Position numbers and translations under genes: made by a program. Of a DNA stretch of 64,000 bases, positions 52,232 through 59,542 are shown one piece after another. The notes under the pieces were generated by a model. It was not told the DNA's origin and did no database searches. It saw only the letters and a list, made by a program, of their open reading frames with translations. How positions within the stretch are numbered: position 1 is the stretch's first letter; every line of letters starts with the position of its first letter. This stretch comes from Flammeovirgaceae bacterium UBA2338 (GTDB lineage Bacteria > Bacteroidota > Bacteroidia > Cytophagales > Cyclobacteriaceae), in contig DDUM01000084.1 in NCBI GenBank assembly GCA_002344795.1, positions 78,784 to 142,783 of the forward strand. Direction: 5' to 3'.

Positions 52232-52471
52232 ATGAAAACAATGACATGTCAGCAATTGGGTGGGGCTTGTGATAAAGCTTTTCACGCCAATACATTTGAA
52301 GAAATTGCGGAAATGAGTAAGGCTCATGGAATGGAAATGTTTCAGAAAAAGGATGAGGCACACTTAAAGGCAATGGGAGAGATACAACAATTAATGAAGT
52401 CACCTGATGCCATGAAAGCATGGTTTGAAAAGAAAAGGAAGGAATTTGATGCGCTTCCTGATAAGGGATAA
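52232..52471 (+). CDS. DUF1059-family small protein
   Basis: A 79-residue cytosolic protein beginning MKTMTCQQLGGACDKAFHAN and TFEEIAEMSKAHGMEMF, the DUF1059 pattern with its Cys and the Leu-Gly-Gly-Ala-Cys segment. Members look like small metal-binding or stress-related proteins; no function is shown. The two Cys and several His could bind metal. It lies 131 nt after DUF6090 and just before repeat copy C. Confidence 0.85.
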   Translation: MKTMTCQQLGGACDKAFHANTFEEIAEMSKAHGMEMFQKKDEAHLKAMGEIQQLMKSPDAMKAWFEKKRKEFDALPDKG

Positions 52472-52479
52472 GAATCACG

Positions 52480-52556
52480 TTGCATTGCGTATTTTCTAGT
52501 TGAAAAATCTAATTTATAACCTACTTAATTAGGAGTATCCTTATATTTGGCATGGC
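52480..52556 (+). promoter_or_regulatory. promoter-bearing repeat element, copy C
   Basis: Third copy: TTGCATTGCGTATTTTCTAG, TTGAAAAATCTAA, then TTAATTAGGAGTATCC and TATATTTG at 52542-52549. It starts 9 nt after the DUF1059 stop. The reductase-like gene starts 74 nt beyond its end. Confidence 0.65.
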
Positions 52557-52629
52557 AGTGTATAGGCAGTCCCTTTATCTTCAGATAGTGTAGGAGTCAT
52601 TGCAACGGACCATAAAAAAATAGAAACCC

Positions 52630-53223
52630 ATGAGAAAGATAATTTCATTTATGCACCTATCGCTGGACGGTTTTGTAGCGGGACCGAAGGGAGAAATGGA
52701 CTGGATTAAGGTGGATGAAGAGATTTTTGACCATGTCGGTAAGCGGATAAGCAAAGGCGACACGGCAATGTATGGACGAGTAACGTATCAGATGATGGAA
52801 AATTATTGGCCTACTGCGGGAGACGCGCCCACAGCGTCCAGGCACGACATTGAACACTCAAAGTGGTATAAAAAAGTGCACAAAGTGGTCTTATCAAAAA
52901 CAATAAAAGGCGAAGGTTTGACTCATACAACCATTATAAGCGACAATCTTTCGGCCCATATAAATGCACTCAAGCAATCCCGTCCCCCATCAGGTGACAG
53001 CGGCAGTGAAGACATCTTGCTTTTTGGTAGCCCTACCGCAACGCATTCACTGATGCAACAAAACTTAATTGATGGTTACTGGCTGTTTGTCAATCCCATT
53101 ATTCTTGGACGAGGCATCCCATTGTTTGTGGACATCAAAGCCCAAATAAAACTAAAGCTATTGACCACGCGACAGTTTACTTCCGGGGTAACTGAGCTGA
53201 ATTACGCAGTGGACAAACAATAA
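52630..53223 (+). CDS. dihydrofolate-reductase-family (RibD C-terminal-like) protein 1
   Basis: A 197-residue protein of the RibD_C fold: RKIISFMHLSLDGFVAGPKG at the N terminus, TAMYGRVTYQMMENYWP, SGDSGSEDILLFGSPTATHSL (cofactor loop) and LFVNPIILGRGIPLF near the end. True RibD and DHFR enzymes reduce with NADPH; these stand-alone relatives are frequent in soil and aquatic Bacteroidota with unknown substrates. It is followed after 14 nt by a diverged paralog and then by an AraC-type regulator, a likely operon controlled by repeat copy C. Confidence 0.88.
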   Translation: MRKIISFMHLSLDGFVAGPKGEMDWIKVDEEIFDHVGKRISKGDTAMYGRVTYQMMENYWPTAGDAPTASRHDIEHSKWYKKVHKVVLSKTIKGEGLTHTTIISDNLSAHINALKQSRPPSGDSGSEDILLFGSPTATHSLMQQNLIDGYWLFVNPIILGRGIPLFVDIKAQIKLKLLTTRQFTSGVTELNYAVDKQ

Positions 53224-53237
53224 CAACGAACCACTTT

Positions 53238-53834
53238 ATGAGGAAAGTAATTGCAGCCATCAATATGACGCTTGACGGTTTTTGCGACCATACAGCAATC
53301 ATTCCAGATGAGGAAATACACAACCATTACACCGACCTGTTAAGTAACGGAGGTACTATTCTCTATGGGAGGATTACCTATCAGCTGATGGAATTTTGGA
53401 GAACGCTGGTAGAAAACCCTTCCGGTGAAAAATCAATGGACGACTTTGCTGTGGTAATAGACAAGATTCCCAAAATTGTTTTTTCACACACACTTAAAAA
53501 ATTGGATCCGATAGCAATCGGGTGGGAAAGTACAAAGTTGGCCAACCAGGGCCTTGAAGAGGAAGTGTTAGCACTCAAAAAATCCCTTCCGGCATCAGGC
53601 GGTAGCGGGAGTAAAGACATTTTAGTGGGCAGCCGAAGTTTAATAATGCAGCTTTTAAAACTTAACTTAATTGATGAATTCCAACTTTGTGTTCACCCCG
53701 TTGTTGCTGGAAGCGGCCTACCATTATTTGAACCCCTAAACGACAGGACTGCTTTTAAACTCATTAACACAAAAACCTTTAAGGGTGGTGCAGTAGTTGT
53801 TTATTATGAACCGACAAAAGGGAAATGGAGGTGA
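53238..53834 (+). CDS. dihydrofolate-reductase-family (RibD C-terminal-like) protein 2
   Basis: A 198-residue paralog of the previous gene: RKVIAAINMTLDGFCDHTAI, GTILYGRITYQLMEFW, SGGSGSKDILVGSRSLIMQL and CVHPVVAGSGLPLFEP. The fold blocks are in the same order, but many residues differ, so the duplication is not recent or the two genes were gained separately. Products of such pairs could act as a heterodimer, since RibD_C proteins dimerise. No known pathway enzyme is near. Confidence 0.88.
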   Translation: MRKVIAAINMTLDGFCDHTAIIPDEEIHNHYTDLLSNGGTILYGRITYQLMEFWRTLVENPSGEKSMDDFAVVIDKIPKIVFSHTLKKLDPIAIGWESTKLANQGLEEEVLALKKSLPASGGSGSKDILVGSRSLIMQLLKLNLIDEFQLCVHPVVAGSGLPLFEPLNDRTAFKLINTKTFKGGAVVVYYEPTKGKWR

Positions 53835-53876
53835 GATGATTATTAACTATCTATACCGTTATACGACAAAAACACA

Positions 53877-54707
53877 GTGAAATTCTTTCGGAAATATGAG
53901 CCTTCGGATACTCAGAAAAGTATCATACGTGAATTTCAGCTTCTTCACATGAAGTGGGAGGGAACTGACCCACTGCCTCCACCATTTATTACCTGCCTGG
54001 CAAATACAGAACAAAACCTCTACTTCTATCCGAGGGACAATGTTCAAGTATTTGACAGTGGCAAAACGCAGGGTATAACAGCCCCTACAACCAGTATTAC
54101 AGGTCCAAAAAATAGACCCGTTGGACTAAAGTTTGGTAGTGATTACCTAATGATCAAAGTGGCCTTCCTCCCCACAGGCCTTTATCGTTTATTGAAAATT
54201 CCGATGAAAAAGACTGTCAATACAGGACTAAACGCTATTGACTTTTTGTCGGGTGAAATAGGACTTGTAAATGCACAATTAATTCAATCATCATCGTATG
54301 ATGAAATGATTGAAATTGTTTCGGCCTTTCTGGATAAACAAATGGAGAATGGGATCGCTCAGGAAGAACCCATTGACTCCGTGGCCATTAAGATGCTTGA
54401 TCCACTTGCAAAAAATAGCCTGCCGGAATGGGCCTCCCTGGCTTGTCTGAGTATTCGTCAATTTGAGCGCAATTTTATAACCCGAGTTGGAATATCTCCT
54501 AAAATGTACATTAGAATTGTACGATTTGAGCATGCGATGAAGATTAAAAATGCGTCTCCTGAAAAAAGTTGGTCTGATATTGCCAACGAATGTGAATACA
54601 ATGATTCATCCCATTTGTTACGGGAATTCAAACAATTTGCAGCGTTTGCCCCCGGCTCACTGCTTCAAAAGCAAACAAGCGGATTCGGAGCATTTCCTAC
54701 AGGATAA
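53877..54707 (+). CDS. AraC-family transcriptional regulator
   Basis: A 276-residue regulator. The N-terminal ~170 residues form a ligand/dimer domain of the type that opens FRKYEPSDTQKSIIREFQLL (DUF6597-like). The C-terminal AraC DNA-binding domain has two helix-turn-helix parts: LPEWASLACLSIRQFERNF with VGISPKMYIRIVRFEHAM, and SWSDIANECEYNDSSHLLREFKQF, where the second recognition helix holds the conserved Ser-His. The start is GTG 53877; the next in-frame ATG would remove 24 conserved-looking residues. It probably regulates the two preceding reductase-like genes or itself. Confidence 0.9.
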   Translation: MKFFRKYEPSDTQKSIIREFQLLHMKWEGTDPLPPPFITCLANTEQNLYFYPRDNVQVFDSGKTQGITAPTTSITGPKNRPVGLKFGSDYLMIKVAFLPTGLYRLLKIPMKKTVNTGLNAIDFLSGEIGLVNAQLIQSSSYDEMIEIVSAFLDKQMENGIAQEEPIDSVAIKMLDPLAKNSLPEWASLACLSIRQFERNFITRVGISPKMYIRIVRFEHAMKIKNASPEKSWSDIANECEYNDSSHLLREFKQFAAFAPGSLLQKQTSGFGAFPTG

Positions 54708-54792
54708 ACAATGTCGTTTTTTTCCTAAAGTGTTTCCGCTAAGTAGTCTTACTATTGACTTATAATGATTTATCCCTTTAAAATAGTAATAT

Positions 54793-55266
54793 ATGAAGGC
54801 TAAAATTGATCATCCTGGAGTTTATCTTCCTCCTCCGCTTTTCTACGTTATAATATTTTTGATATCAATATATTCTCAGAAAGCACTTCCACTTCCCACC
54901 ATGTTTTTCGAGACTAGTGTTGCCTTTATAGCAGGAATACTATTTGTGATGTCGGGGCTAATTGTTACACTTCCTGCATTGATCAAATTTTTTCGAACCA
55001 AGAACACTCTGATTGCCATAAAGCCGGCTAACACGCTACAGACTTCAGGTATTTATTCTGTCTCAAGGAACCCAATGTATTTGGGACTTTTGGTTCTTTA
55101 TACAGGAATAGCATTCATTCAAGGCAATTTATGGACCCTTCTGTTTATTCCAATTGTTTTATGGATTGTCACCAAATTCATTATAGTAAAAGAAGAGAAA
55201 TATTTAGGCAGAACTTTTGGAAGTAATTATACCGCGTATTGCAAAAAAGTTAGGCGTTGGATATAG
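54793..55266 (+). CDS. isoprenylcysteine carboxyl methyltransferase-like membrane protein
   Basis: A 157-residue membrane protein of the ICMT/PEMT-like group with four hydrophobic segments. The signature is TSGIYSVSRNPMYLGLLVLY (the Arg-Asn-Pro-x-Tyr SAM-binding block) and VKEEKYLGRTFGSNYTAYCK, with the Glu-Glu and Tyr-x-x-Tyr of the family. It should methylate a lipid or small lipophilic substrate with S-adenosylmethionine; bacterial substrates are mostly unknown. Confidence 0.88.
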   Translation: MKAKIDHPGVYLPPPLFYVIIFLISIYSQKALPLPTMFFETSVAFIAGILFVMSGLIVTLPALIKFFRTKNTLIAIKPANTLQTSGIYSVSRNPMYLGLLVLYTGIAFIQGNLWTLLFIPIVLWIVTKFIIVKEEKYLGRTFGSNYTAYCKKVRRWI

Positions 55267-55641
55267 TTTGCAAATATTTACAGGATAGGCTTAATCTTAT
55301 CCTTTCGATGGCATTCTTCATCAACATGGTTTACATGACCTATAAATGATATTTGTGAATATGACTGTATTCGCGCAAAAAAATCAATGTGTGAATATGA
55401 ACCAAAATCGTATCCACACAATAGCAACAATTTGAACCCTTTTGACATGGCATATTTATTGGAGAAGGGTTTTATTCTATTGACTTTGAATATATCGATC
55501 CTATTCACCCAAGGAGTTCAGAAACAGGGTAAAGATCTCCTGTGAGAGCTTTCTGCCAGCAAGCACAACCTCATAAAACATATCCTCGTTTAAGAATTTA
55601 TTTTAAACCAACCTATCTTTGGGGTTTCGAATAACAACGAG
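55267..55641. other. 375-bp interval, no confident gene; promoter at its end
   Basis: Minus-strand frames (a 76-codon frame at 55278-55508 and a 26-codon frame at 55501-55581 ending LFLNSLGE) overlap each other and match nothing I know; the shorter one reads like the tail of a lost coding region. A promoter for the next gene is likely: TTTA at 55589-55592, 21-nt spacer, perfect TATCTTTG at 55614-55621, 20 nt before the ATG. Confidence 0.4.
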
Positions 55642-56016
55642 ATGACGGATGTAGAAGATTTTATCAATCAGTATGAGGGTAATCAACAAAAGGTGATGCG
55701 CCTCCTTCATAATCTTTTGGCAACAGAACTGAATCTAACCGAGAAAATCAGGTTTGGTATTCCGTTTTATTACAAAAAATCCTGGATCTGTTATTTGAAC
55801 CCTACTAAAAAGGGAACCATTGAATTTGCCTTTACTCGCGGAAATGAACTTTCGAATGAACAGGGTTTGCTGGACAGCAAAGGGCGTAAGCAGGTGTACA
55901 GTGTGGAGTTCGAAAACATCAGCGATATCCCTCATGAGCGCTTGAATGAAATCATACAGGAAGCCATTTTACTTGACGAAACAAAACCTTATCAATCGAA
56001 ACGTAAGTTAAAATGA
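55642..56016 (+). CDS. DUF1801-family protein
   Basis: A 124-residue cytosolic protein of the YdhG-like DUF1801 fold: KVMRLLHNLLATELNLTEKIRFGIPFYY is the family opening, with the later KKSWICYLNPTKKGTIEFAF and a helical C terminus. The fold may bind small ligands or iron; function is not shown. Its TGA stop is in frame with the NTF2-like remnant that begins 6 nt later, a coincidence worth noting. Confidence 0.85.
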   Translation: MTDVEDFINQYEGNQQKVMRLLHNLLATELNLTEKIRFGIPFYYKKSWICYLNPTKKGTIEFAFTRGNELSNEQGLLDSKGRKQVYSVEFENISDIPHERLNEIIQEAILLDETKPYQSKRKLK

Positions 56017-56022
56017 GGTTCA

Positions 56023-56175
56023 ATGGCTTGGGTTACTTACACTTTCAAAGTAAAAGGAAAATTCACCCATTGTGGAATAGATGTATTCACGCTTACGAAA
56101 ACCAACGAAGGTTGGAAAATAGTCAACACCTCTTACACAAAGTACGTAGATGGATGTGATGAACTAAAAAATTAA
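56023..56175 (+). pseudogene. C-terminal remnant of an NTF2-like (DUF4440/Cif-type) protein
   Basis: A 50-codon frame from ATG 56023: MAWVTYTFKVKGKFTHCGID, VFTLTKTNEGWKIVNTSYTK, YVDGC. This is the last half of the NTF2-like lipoprotein family in which Ala-x-Trp-x-x-Tyr-x-Phe, Cys-Gly-x-Asp/Asn-x-Phe and Gly-Trp-Lys-Ile precede a final Gly-Cys. Family members are about 130-150 residues, so the N-terminal half is missing. No start or signal lies upstream, because DUF1801 occupies the space. The best reading is a deletion or insertion that brought DUF1801 next to the fragment. Confidence 0.7.
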
Positions 56176-56214
56176 GATCAATTATCTATAAAGCATTCTG
56201 AATAGCCTTTAAAA

Positions 56215-57027
56215 ATGAAAAAGATATTATTATTGATGTTCATTGGTTTACTTTTTTACAGTTGTACGAGTAAAAAAACAGAGCTAGTGCTTCTTGGTAC
56301 TGTACACCAACCCATTGAAAATTTCACTCCTGACAGCCTTTATAACATCCTGGTGAAAATACAACCTGATTTGATTCTGTTTGAGGTTGATTCTTCCTTT
56401 TTCACGGAAGAATTTGAGTTCAATACAACCTGGGAAAGCAATGAAAACATTGCTGTAGTAAAATACATGAAGAACTTTGAGGTGGACGTAAGACCCTATG
56501 AGTTTACAGGAAGAAATGAATACAGAATTAAGATTGGATCACGACCGACAGACGGAAAAGCCATCGAAATGTTGGACAGTCTTTACAAGAGCAATCAATT
56601 GGATAGTTTGAATCAAAAAGTCTACCTGAAGTTTCTTGAATTAAGTGACTCCCTCAATTCATTTGCCTACTTAGGTGCAAAAGCTTTTAATAACAGCAAT
56701 ACGGATCGAATTGCTCAGGAGAGACAACAGTATCAATACAAGAAGCTCCTAAAAATAATAAACGAGTACCCCATTTTTGCTAACACCTATTTTGTAAAAG
56801 AGAACAATGACAGTATAAGTTATGCGGAAGGTTATAAGAGGGCCTCTGAATTCTGGGATTTAAGAAACCAGACCATGTCGAAAAATATATTGCATTTTGT
56901 GAAGCTATACAAAGACAAAAGAATAGTTGTATTAAACGGTTATAATCATAGGTATTATTTGAACTCTTTAATTAAACCCAAACAGGATGAGATAGGTTTT
57001 ATGGTAAAAGAGTTTTATGATTATTAA
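56215..57027 (+). CDS. TIKI/TraB-superfamily-like lipoprotein
   Basis: A 270-residue exported protein with a lipobox Cys17 (GLLFYSC). LVLLGTVHQPIENFTPDSLY starts the fold with the Gly-Thr-x-His core seen in TIKI/TraB/PrgY/EreA proteins; QPDLILFEVDSSFF follows with an acidic residue, and FWDLRNQTMSKNILHFVKLYKDKRIVVLNGYNHRYYL has the Arg-x-x-x-Met and late Asn-x-His-x-x-Tyr-Leu blocks of the superfamily. Known members are metal peptidases (TIKI), pheromone-control proteins or esterases; the substrate here is unknown. Confidence 0.7.
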   Translation: MKKILLLMFIGLLFYSCTSKKTELVLLGTVHQPIENFTPDSLYNILVKIQPDLILFEVDSSFFTEEFEFNTTWESNENIAVVKYMKNFEVDVRPYEFTGRNEYRIKIGSRPTDGKAIEMLDSLYKSNQLDSLNQKVYLKFLELSDSLNSFAYLGAKAFNNSNTDRIAQERQQYQYKKLLKIINEYPIFANTYFVKENNDSISYAEGYKRASEFWDLRNQTMSKNILHFVKLYKDKRIVVLNGYNHRYYLNSLIKPKQDEIGFMVKEFYDY

Positions 57028-57090
57028 TCAATATCAAATCATAGAAGGGGATGAGACTCTTGTTCTTATTAATGTTTCTTACCACAAGAT

Positions 57091-57675
57091 ATGTTTACCA
57101 AGTTAAAAGAATATTGTAGTCGAATTGTGCCGTTGACAGACAACGAACTTCAACTCATTGACGACCATTTTGAATCCATCCAACTTGCCAAAAAGGACTT
57201 CCTGTTGACAGATGGAAAGATTTGTAACTTCATTGCTTTTATTTCGGAAGGAGCCATCAGGCACTTCCATGTTAAGAATGGCGTAGAAAAAACCTGTGAC
57301 ATTTCTTTTGTCAATAGCTGGGTGACGGATTTTCAAAGTTTTATGTATGGCACTCCCTGTATCATGAATTTGCAAGCCTTAGAGGACACCACAGTTTTTG
57401 TTGTCAAAAAAGAGAAACTTGCTGCGCTCTATGAGAAATGTGGTAAGTATGAAACCTTTGGCAGGTTGATGGCGGAACAGGTGGCACAAAGGGCCACTGC
57501 AATTGCTATGTCACTCTCCAGTGACAAACCGGAAGAACGTTATTTGAAGTTAATACAAGATCATCCCGACATATTCCAGCGGATCCAGCAAAAATACATT
57601 GCTAACTTCTTAGGGATTAGCCCCGAGAGTTTGAGCCGGATCAGAAGCAGAATCGCCTCCAAGAGAAAATCTTAA
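57091..57675 (+). CDS. Crp/Fnr-family transcriptional regulator
   Basis: A 194-residue protein with a cyclic-nucleotide-binding fold (about residues 25-120: FLLTDGKICNFIAFISEGAI is the beta-roll opening) and a C-terminal helix-turn-helix (IQQKYIANFLGISPESLSRI). The loop that binds cAMP in Crp is not conserved, so it may respond to another ligand or none. This layout is common among Bacteroidota single-component regulators of stress or redox genes. The next gene, 61 nt downstream, is a candidate target. Confidence 0.9.
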   Translation: MFTKLKEYCSRIVPLTDNELQLIDDHFESIQLAKKDFLLTDGKICNFIAFISEGAIRHFHVKNGVEKTCDISFVNSWVTDFQSFMYGTPCIMNLQALEDTTVFVVKKEKLAALYEKCGKYETFGRLMAEQVAQRATAIAMSLSSDKPEERYLKLIQDHPDIFQRIQQKYIANFLGISPESLSRIRSRIASKRKS

Positions 57676-57736
57676 CTTAAGTCATCGTATCGTAGTGATA
57701 AGTGAAGTGACCTTTGCCTCATTGAATTAAATAAAA

Positions 57737-58504
57737 ATGATACAACTAATAGCCACTTTGACCATTGCTACTATGACAACATTAAGCAGCACAACAGCAC
57801 AACCCATTGACTTTGCCAAAGTAAAAAACATCGAGCATCAATTGGACGATGTGATGGAACTTATCGATACGGCTGCTTTGAAGATTAAACTCGTAGAGGT
57901 TGAAACATCTTATAAAGAGGAACCAAATGAAATCAATAAATTAAGACTCGGTATTATTTACCACGAAACTGCATTGAATTTATCTTTTTTTTCAAAAACG
58001 GAATACAAGGGATATGCTAAAAGAAGTTATGATACCTTGACTGAACTATTCCACTCACACACCCCCACCAAGGAGTTGATGCCTTTCATAGCTGCTTACA
58101 GGGCTTCGGCTTTATCATTAGTCAGTTCCGAAACAAAAAACCTACAATTGCTGGTTGAAGCTTTTACTTTATTTAAAGAAGCAGTGGATAAATATGCTAC
58201 CGTTTCCTATTTACCTCAATTCTTAAGAGGAAGTGTAGCTGAGAACCTTCCCTGGTTTTTCTTTTCCAAAAGAAAGGCCGCCCAACACGATTTTCAATCC
58301 ATTATTGATAAACAAGAAATAAATGGAGACTATGCCAATTGGAAAATAATGAGTTTCACTTATTGGGCCTGGGCAAACCAACACCCATCTAAAAAGTTCC
58401 GCAAGCAAGCCCTTTCATATCTTGACAAAGCGATTGCACTAGATACAAACTATCAAGCAGGGCGGGAAAAAGCGGAAGAGTTAAAGGCCAAATGGATGAA
58501 ATGA
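57737..58504 (+). CDS. hypothetical exported helical protein
   Basis: A 255-residue protein with a signal peptide (IQLIATLTIATMTTLSSTTAQ). The mature part is helical with a TPR-like C terminus (AWANQHPSKKFRKQALSYLDKAIALDTNYQ), a pattern of A/L/Y spacing that looks like one or two tetratricopeptide units. No family is recognised. It follows the Crp/Fnr-like regulator closely and may be under its control. Confidence 0.65.
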   Translation: MIQLIATLTIATMTTLSSTTAQPIDFAKVKNIEHQLDDVMELIDTAALKIKLVEVETSYKEEPNEINKLRLGIIYHETALNLSFFSKTEYKGYAKRSYDTLTELFHSHTPTKELMPFIAAYRASALSLVSSETKNLQLLVEAFTLFKEAVDKYATVSYLPQFLRGSVAENLPWFFFSKRKAAQHDFQSIIDKQEINGDYANWKIMSFTYWAWANQHPSKKFRKQALSYLDKAIALDTNYQAGREKAEELKAKWMK

Positions 58505-58646
58505 GTTGCTGATAGCAATCGATTATCCCATGATTAACCCTGAAATTATATTTAAGAGTATTGGGTGAGGTAAAGTGAGGACACGGGCATTTAAAGAATT
58601 AATTTCCTATCTTTCTCTACTATAATTCATCAAATAAAAATCATAT

Positions 58647-58946
58647 ATGACGACTGTAAGCAATCCGAAGGTAACGCTCATGGAAGAAGGCGAAAAGATA
58701 ACGATAAAGCAGATGGAAGCGTTGTCAGGACAGCTTTTACCCAAACACAAGGCATCAGATGAGTCGGTACTTGTGGTGATCGAAGGAGCGTGTGTTTTAA
58801 ATATGGCTGATAAGGATCATTTGTTAGGACCAGGCGACAGTATGGTTATACCTCCGGATGTATGGCACCAAATTAAGGTCAACCAGGATTTCAAGGCCCT
58901 TCATGTGATGCCTAATGGCATACATTTTGATTTTGTAAAATCATAA
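58647..58946 (+). CDS. cupin-domain protein
   Basis: A 99-residue single cupin fold. The two motifs are weak at the metal positions: LPKHKASDESVLVVIEGACVLN (motif 1 with one His and a Glu) and LGPGDSMVIPPDVWHQIKV (motif 2, with Pro-x-x-x-x-His). The enzyme or sensor role is not clear. TATCTTTC at 58608-58615 is a possible -7 box. Confidence 0.82.
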   Translation: MTTVSNPKVTLMEEGEKITIKQMEALSGQLLPKHKASDESVLVVIEGACVLNMADKDHLLGPGDSMVIPPDVWHQIKVNQDFKALHVMPNGIHFDFVKS

Positions 58947-59026
58947 TCTCTTTTACATATCTTCAACACTTTTCAAAGTAATTCGTAGAAGATACTGAGA
59001 TCTGAAAAGTTAAAATAAACTCAACA

Positions 59027-59473
59027 ATGGCTAAGAATAATAGGGATAATCCATTGAATAAAACAGCTCATACACCCTTTGTCCAGACCTACTTTCATGG
59101 CACAAAAGCCAACTTTGCAATTGGAGAATTGATAGCCGTGGGGTTTCACTCCAACTACGGCAAAAAGAATAAAGCAAAGTACATCTACCTGTCTGCCACA
59201 TTGGATGCGGCTATTTGGGGTGCTGAATTGGCTTTAGGGGAGGGGTATGAAAGAATCTATTTAGTAGAGCCAACGGGTCCCATTGAGGATGACCCCAATT
59301 TGACAGACAAAAAGTTTCCCGGCAACCCCACCATGTCTTACCGGTCCAAACATCCCTTTAAGGTAGTGGGAGAAGTAACTGTTTGGCAAAGTCATCCACC
59401 CGAACAAATCAAAGCGATGAAGGAGGGATTAGCCAAATTAAAAGACCAGGGTATTGAGGCCATAGAAGACTAA
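59027..59473 (+). CDS. arr: NAD+-rifampin ADP-ribosyltransferase (Arr-type)
   Basis: A 148-residue Arr enzyme, which inactivates rifamycins by ADP-ribosylation at the C23 hydroxyl. Signature blocks are all present: TYFHGTKANFAIGEL with His24, KYIYLSATLDAAIWGAELAL with Tyr54, and EPTGPIEDDPNLTDKKFPGN, where an Asp completes the catalytic trio, then PTMSYRSKHPFKVVGEV. The length fits Arr proteins (about 140-150). Neither integron nor transposon features lie next to it, so it looks like a chromosomal, environmental arr gene. The predicted phenotype is reduced rifampin susceptibility. Confidence 0.93.
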   Translation: MAKNNRDNPLNKTAHTPFVQTYFHGTKANFAIGELIAVGFHSNYGKKNKAKYIYLSATLDAAIWGAELALGEGYERIYLVEPTGPIEDDPNLTDKKFPGNPTMSYRSKHPFKVVGEVTVWQSHPPEQIKAMKEGLAKLKDQGIEAIED

Positions 59474-59542
59474 TCCAATTCATAGTCATTTGAAGATGGG
59501 GATGAAGCTTTGCAATTTCGTATCCTCTGAATATCAATACCA

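Noticed and set aside
55278..55508. 76-codon minus-strand frame
   Set aside because: No signal, motif or ordinary residue composition; it overlaps another unrelated short frame, and the region looks decayed.
50016..59473. Chromosomal integron cassette array (all + strand, small accessory genes, arr present)
   Set aside because: No attC-type sites (RYYYAAC...GTTRRRY) were found between genes, no integrase is present, and several genes have their own promoters with long leaders.
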